Assembly: GCA_003451715.1 (NCBI GenBank)
Contig: DMJN01000182.1
Span: 1,091 to 7,286, forward strand
Source: Gammaproteobacteria bacterium
Lineage (GTDB): Bacteria; Pseudomonadota; Gammaproteobacteria; Pseudomonadales; Pseudohongiellaceae
Reading direction: 5' to 3'
Length of the DNA stretch: 6,196 bases
The position numbers and the translations under genes were made by a program. The notes under the pieces were generated by a model. The model saw only the letters and a list, made by a program, of their open reading frames with translations. It did no database searches and had not been told where the DNA came from. Below are positions 4,900 through 6,196 of this stretch, piece after piece. The first letter of the stretch is position 1. The number at the start of each line of letters is the position of its first letter.

Positions 4900-5694
4900 A
4901 TGAGCCCTGCAGCCGTGACGAGTGACAGTACTGAAGAAAATGAGGAGAATATTGCGATTCAGCATTCTCCTTCGGCACGCAAACTTTGCCCTCACAATAC
5001 AAATATTTCCTGTGCGAGTTGCCGACTAAATGAATTGTGTCTCCCGATAGCTCTGAACAAAGCCGAAGTTCATCAGCTCGATGAAATCGTCGAACGTAAT
5101 CGCCCCTACAAGAAAGGCGATCATCTATATCGGCAAAGTGATGAATTCAAGTCAGTTTACGCAGTACGCTCCGGCAGTTTTAAATCCTATGTACTCAGCG
5201 ATACCGGCCAGGGCCGGGTTACTGGATTTTTCCTGCCAGGAGAAATTATTGGTATGGATGGCATTGCCAGTAAGCACTATGCAAATTCAACCCAGGCGCT
5301 GGAGCACTCTTCCATCTGTGAAATCCCTTTTTCACAATTGGAGAAACTGAGTCACCAATTACCCAATCTGCAACACCATTTCTTTGCCATTATGGGTAAC
5401 GAAATCGCCAAAGACCAACAAATCCATACTCTGCTAAGTAGCTACACAGCAGAAGAACGTACGGCCTCATTTCTACTCGGCTTGTCGAGCCGATACGCCC
5501 GTGTGTCTCTATCTCCTTCTCGATTTCTGTTACCAATGACCCGCAGCGATATAGGTGAATACCTCGGCCTGACCGTTGAGACGGTGAGCCGTATCTTCAC
5601 TGCTCTACAGCGCAAGAGACTCATAGAAGTCAACAATCGCGAGATAGAACTGCTGGAGATAGACACTCTGCGTGAAATCATCGGAGTTAACTAA
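4900..5694 (+). CDS. fnr: FNR/ANR oxygen-sensing transcription regulator (CRP/FNR family)
   Basis: A 264-residue cytoplasmic regulator that binds a [4Fe-4S] cluster when oxygen is absent, dimerises and activates or represses genes at TTGAT-N4-ATCAA sites. The cluster ligands of E. coli FNR (C20, C23, C29, C122) are matched by C38, C41, C47 (CxxCx5C) and C140 in ALEHSSICEIPF; an additional C30 precedes them, as in FNR. The cyclic-nucleotide-binding-like beta barrel covers about 55-145 (YAVRSGSFKSY at 87-97). The dimerisation helix follows, then the helix-turn-helix at about 213-236 (TRSDIGEYLGLTVETVSR). Its recognition helix keeps E227, S230 and R231, the E-SR trio that specifies FNR rather than CRP sites. 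The start is the ATG after AGAAGGAG with six bases spacing. Pseudomonads call this protein Anr. It is divergent from the UspE-like gene and is followed after 25 bp by fadH. Confidence 0.96.
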   Translation: MSPAAVTSDSTEENEENIAIQHSPSARKLCPHNTNISCASCRLNELCLPIALNKAEVHQLDEIVERNRPYKKGDHLYRQSDEFKSVYAVRSGSFKSYVLSDTGQGRVTGFFLPGEIIGMDGIASKHYANSTQALEHSSICEIPFSQLEKLSHQLPNLQHHFFAIMGNEIAKDQQIHTLLSSYTAEERTASFLLGLSSRYARVSLSPSRFLLPMTRSDIGEYLGLTVETVSRIFTALQRKRLIEVNNREIELLEIDTLREIIGVN

Positions 5695-5719
5695 GACACG
5701 TCTGTCTGGCACAGCTTGA

Positions 5720-6196
<477 letters not shown>

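Noticed and set aside
4706..5002. Minus-strand open frames of 98 and 81 codons over the fnr promoter and N-terminus
   Set aside because: They overlap the regulator on the opposite strand, have composition unlike real proteins, and no ribosome site; shadows of the coding and control DNA.

Overview
The window looks like a chromosomal piece of a gammaproteobacterium with mid-range GC. The regulator at 4900-5694 aligns by eye along its length with the Escherichia coli FNR / Pseudomonas ANR family. The final gene has the N-terminus of FadH (2,4-dienoyl-CoA reductase), and the tandem-domain stress proteins resemble enterobacterial UspE. I cannot name a genus. I see no mobile elements, tRNAs, rRNAs or CRISPR array.

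Layout, left to right. (1) The C-terminal part of a UspE-type protein (1-549, +) is followed by a six-helix voltage-gated K+ channel with a C-terminal zinc ribbon (617-1456, +). (2) A bidirectional terminator (1476-1497) separates these from a convergent minus-strand pair: a short DksA/TraR-type zinc-finger protein (2564-2887), then a second UspE-type protein (1538-2446) that also has its own sigma70-like promoter. (3) A 359-bp divergent control region (2888-3246) carries two FNR/ANR-type palindromes, one facing each way, and a pair of hairpins between them. (4) A single-domain UspA-type gene (3247-3681, +) with a very strong Shine-Dalgarno sequence converges on a third UspE-type gene (3722-4630, -). 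(5) A second divergent region (4631-4899) holds another FNR-type box with a well placed -10 facing the usp gene. On the other side it holds an inverted repeat and a tandem repeat upstream of the FNR/ANR regulator gene (4900-5694, +). (6) fadH starts 25 bp after the regulator stop and runs off the window (5720-6196, +).

How it may work together (inference). The oxygen-sensing [4Fe-4S] regulator at 4900 sits beside three promoters that carry its expected TTGAY-N4-RTCAA type sites. Two of these have a -10 hexamer at the class II distance of about 41 bp. The targets would be two usp operons and the dksA-like gene with its downstream usp. The window therefore reads as a compact low-oxygen or energy-stress survival island: four universal stress proteins, an RNA-polymerase-binding DksA-like factor and a K+ channel, grouped around their probable regulator. 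ANR control of usp genes for anaerobic survival is established in Pseudomonas aeruginosa. The clustering of the targets with the regulator, the channel and the DksA-like factor is the less usual part.
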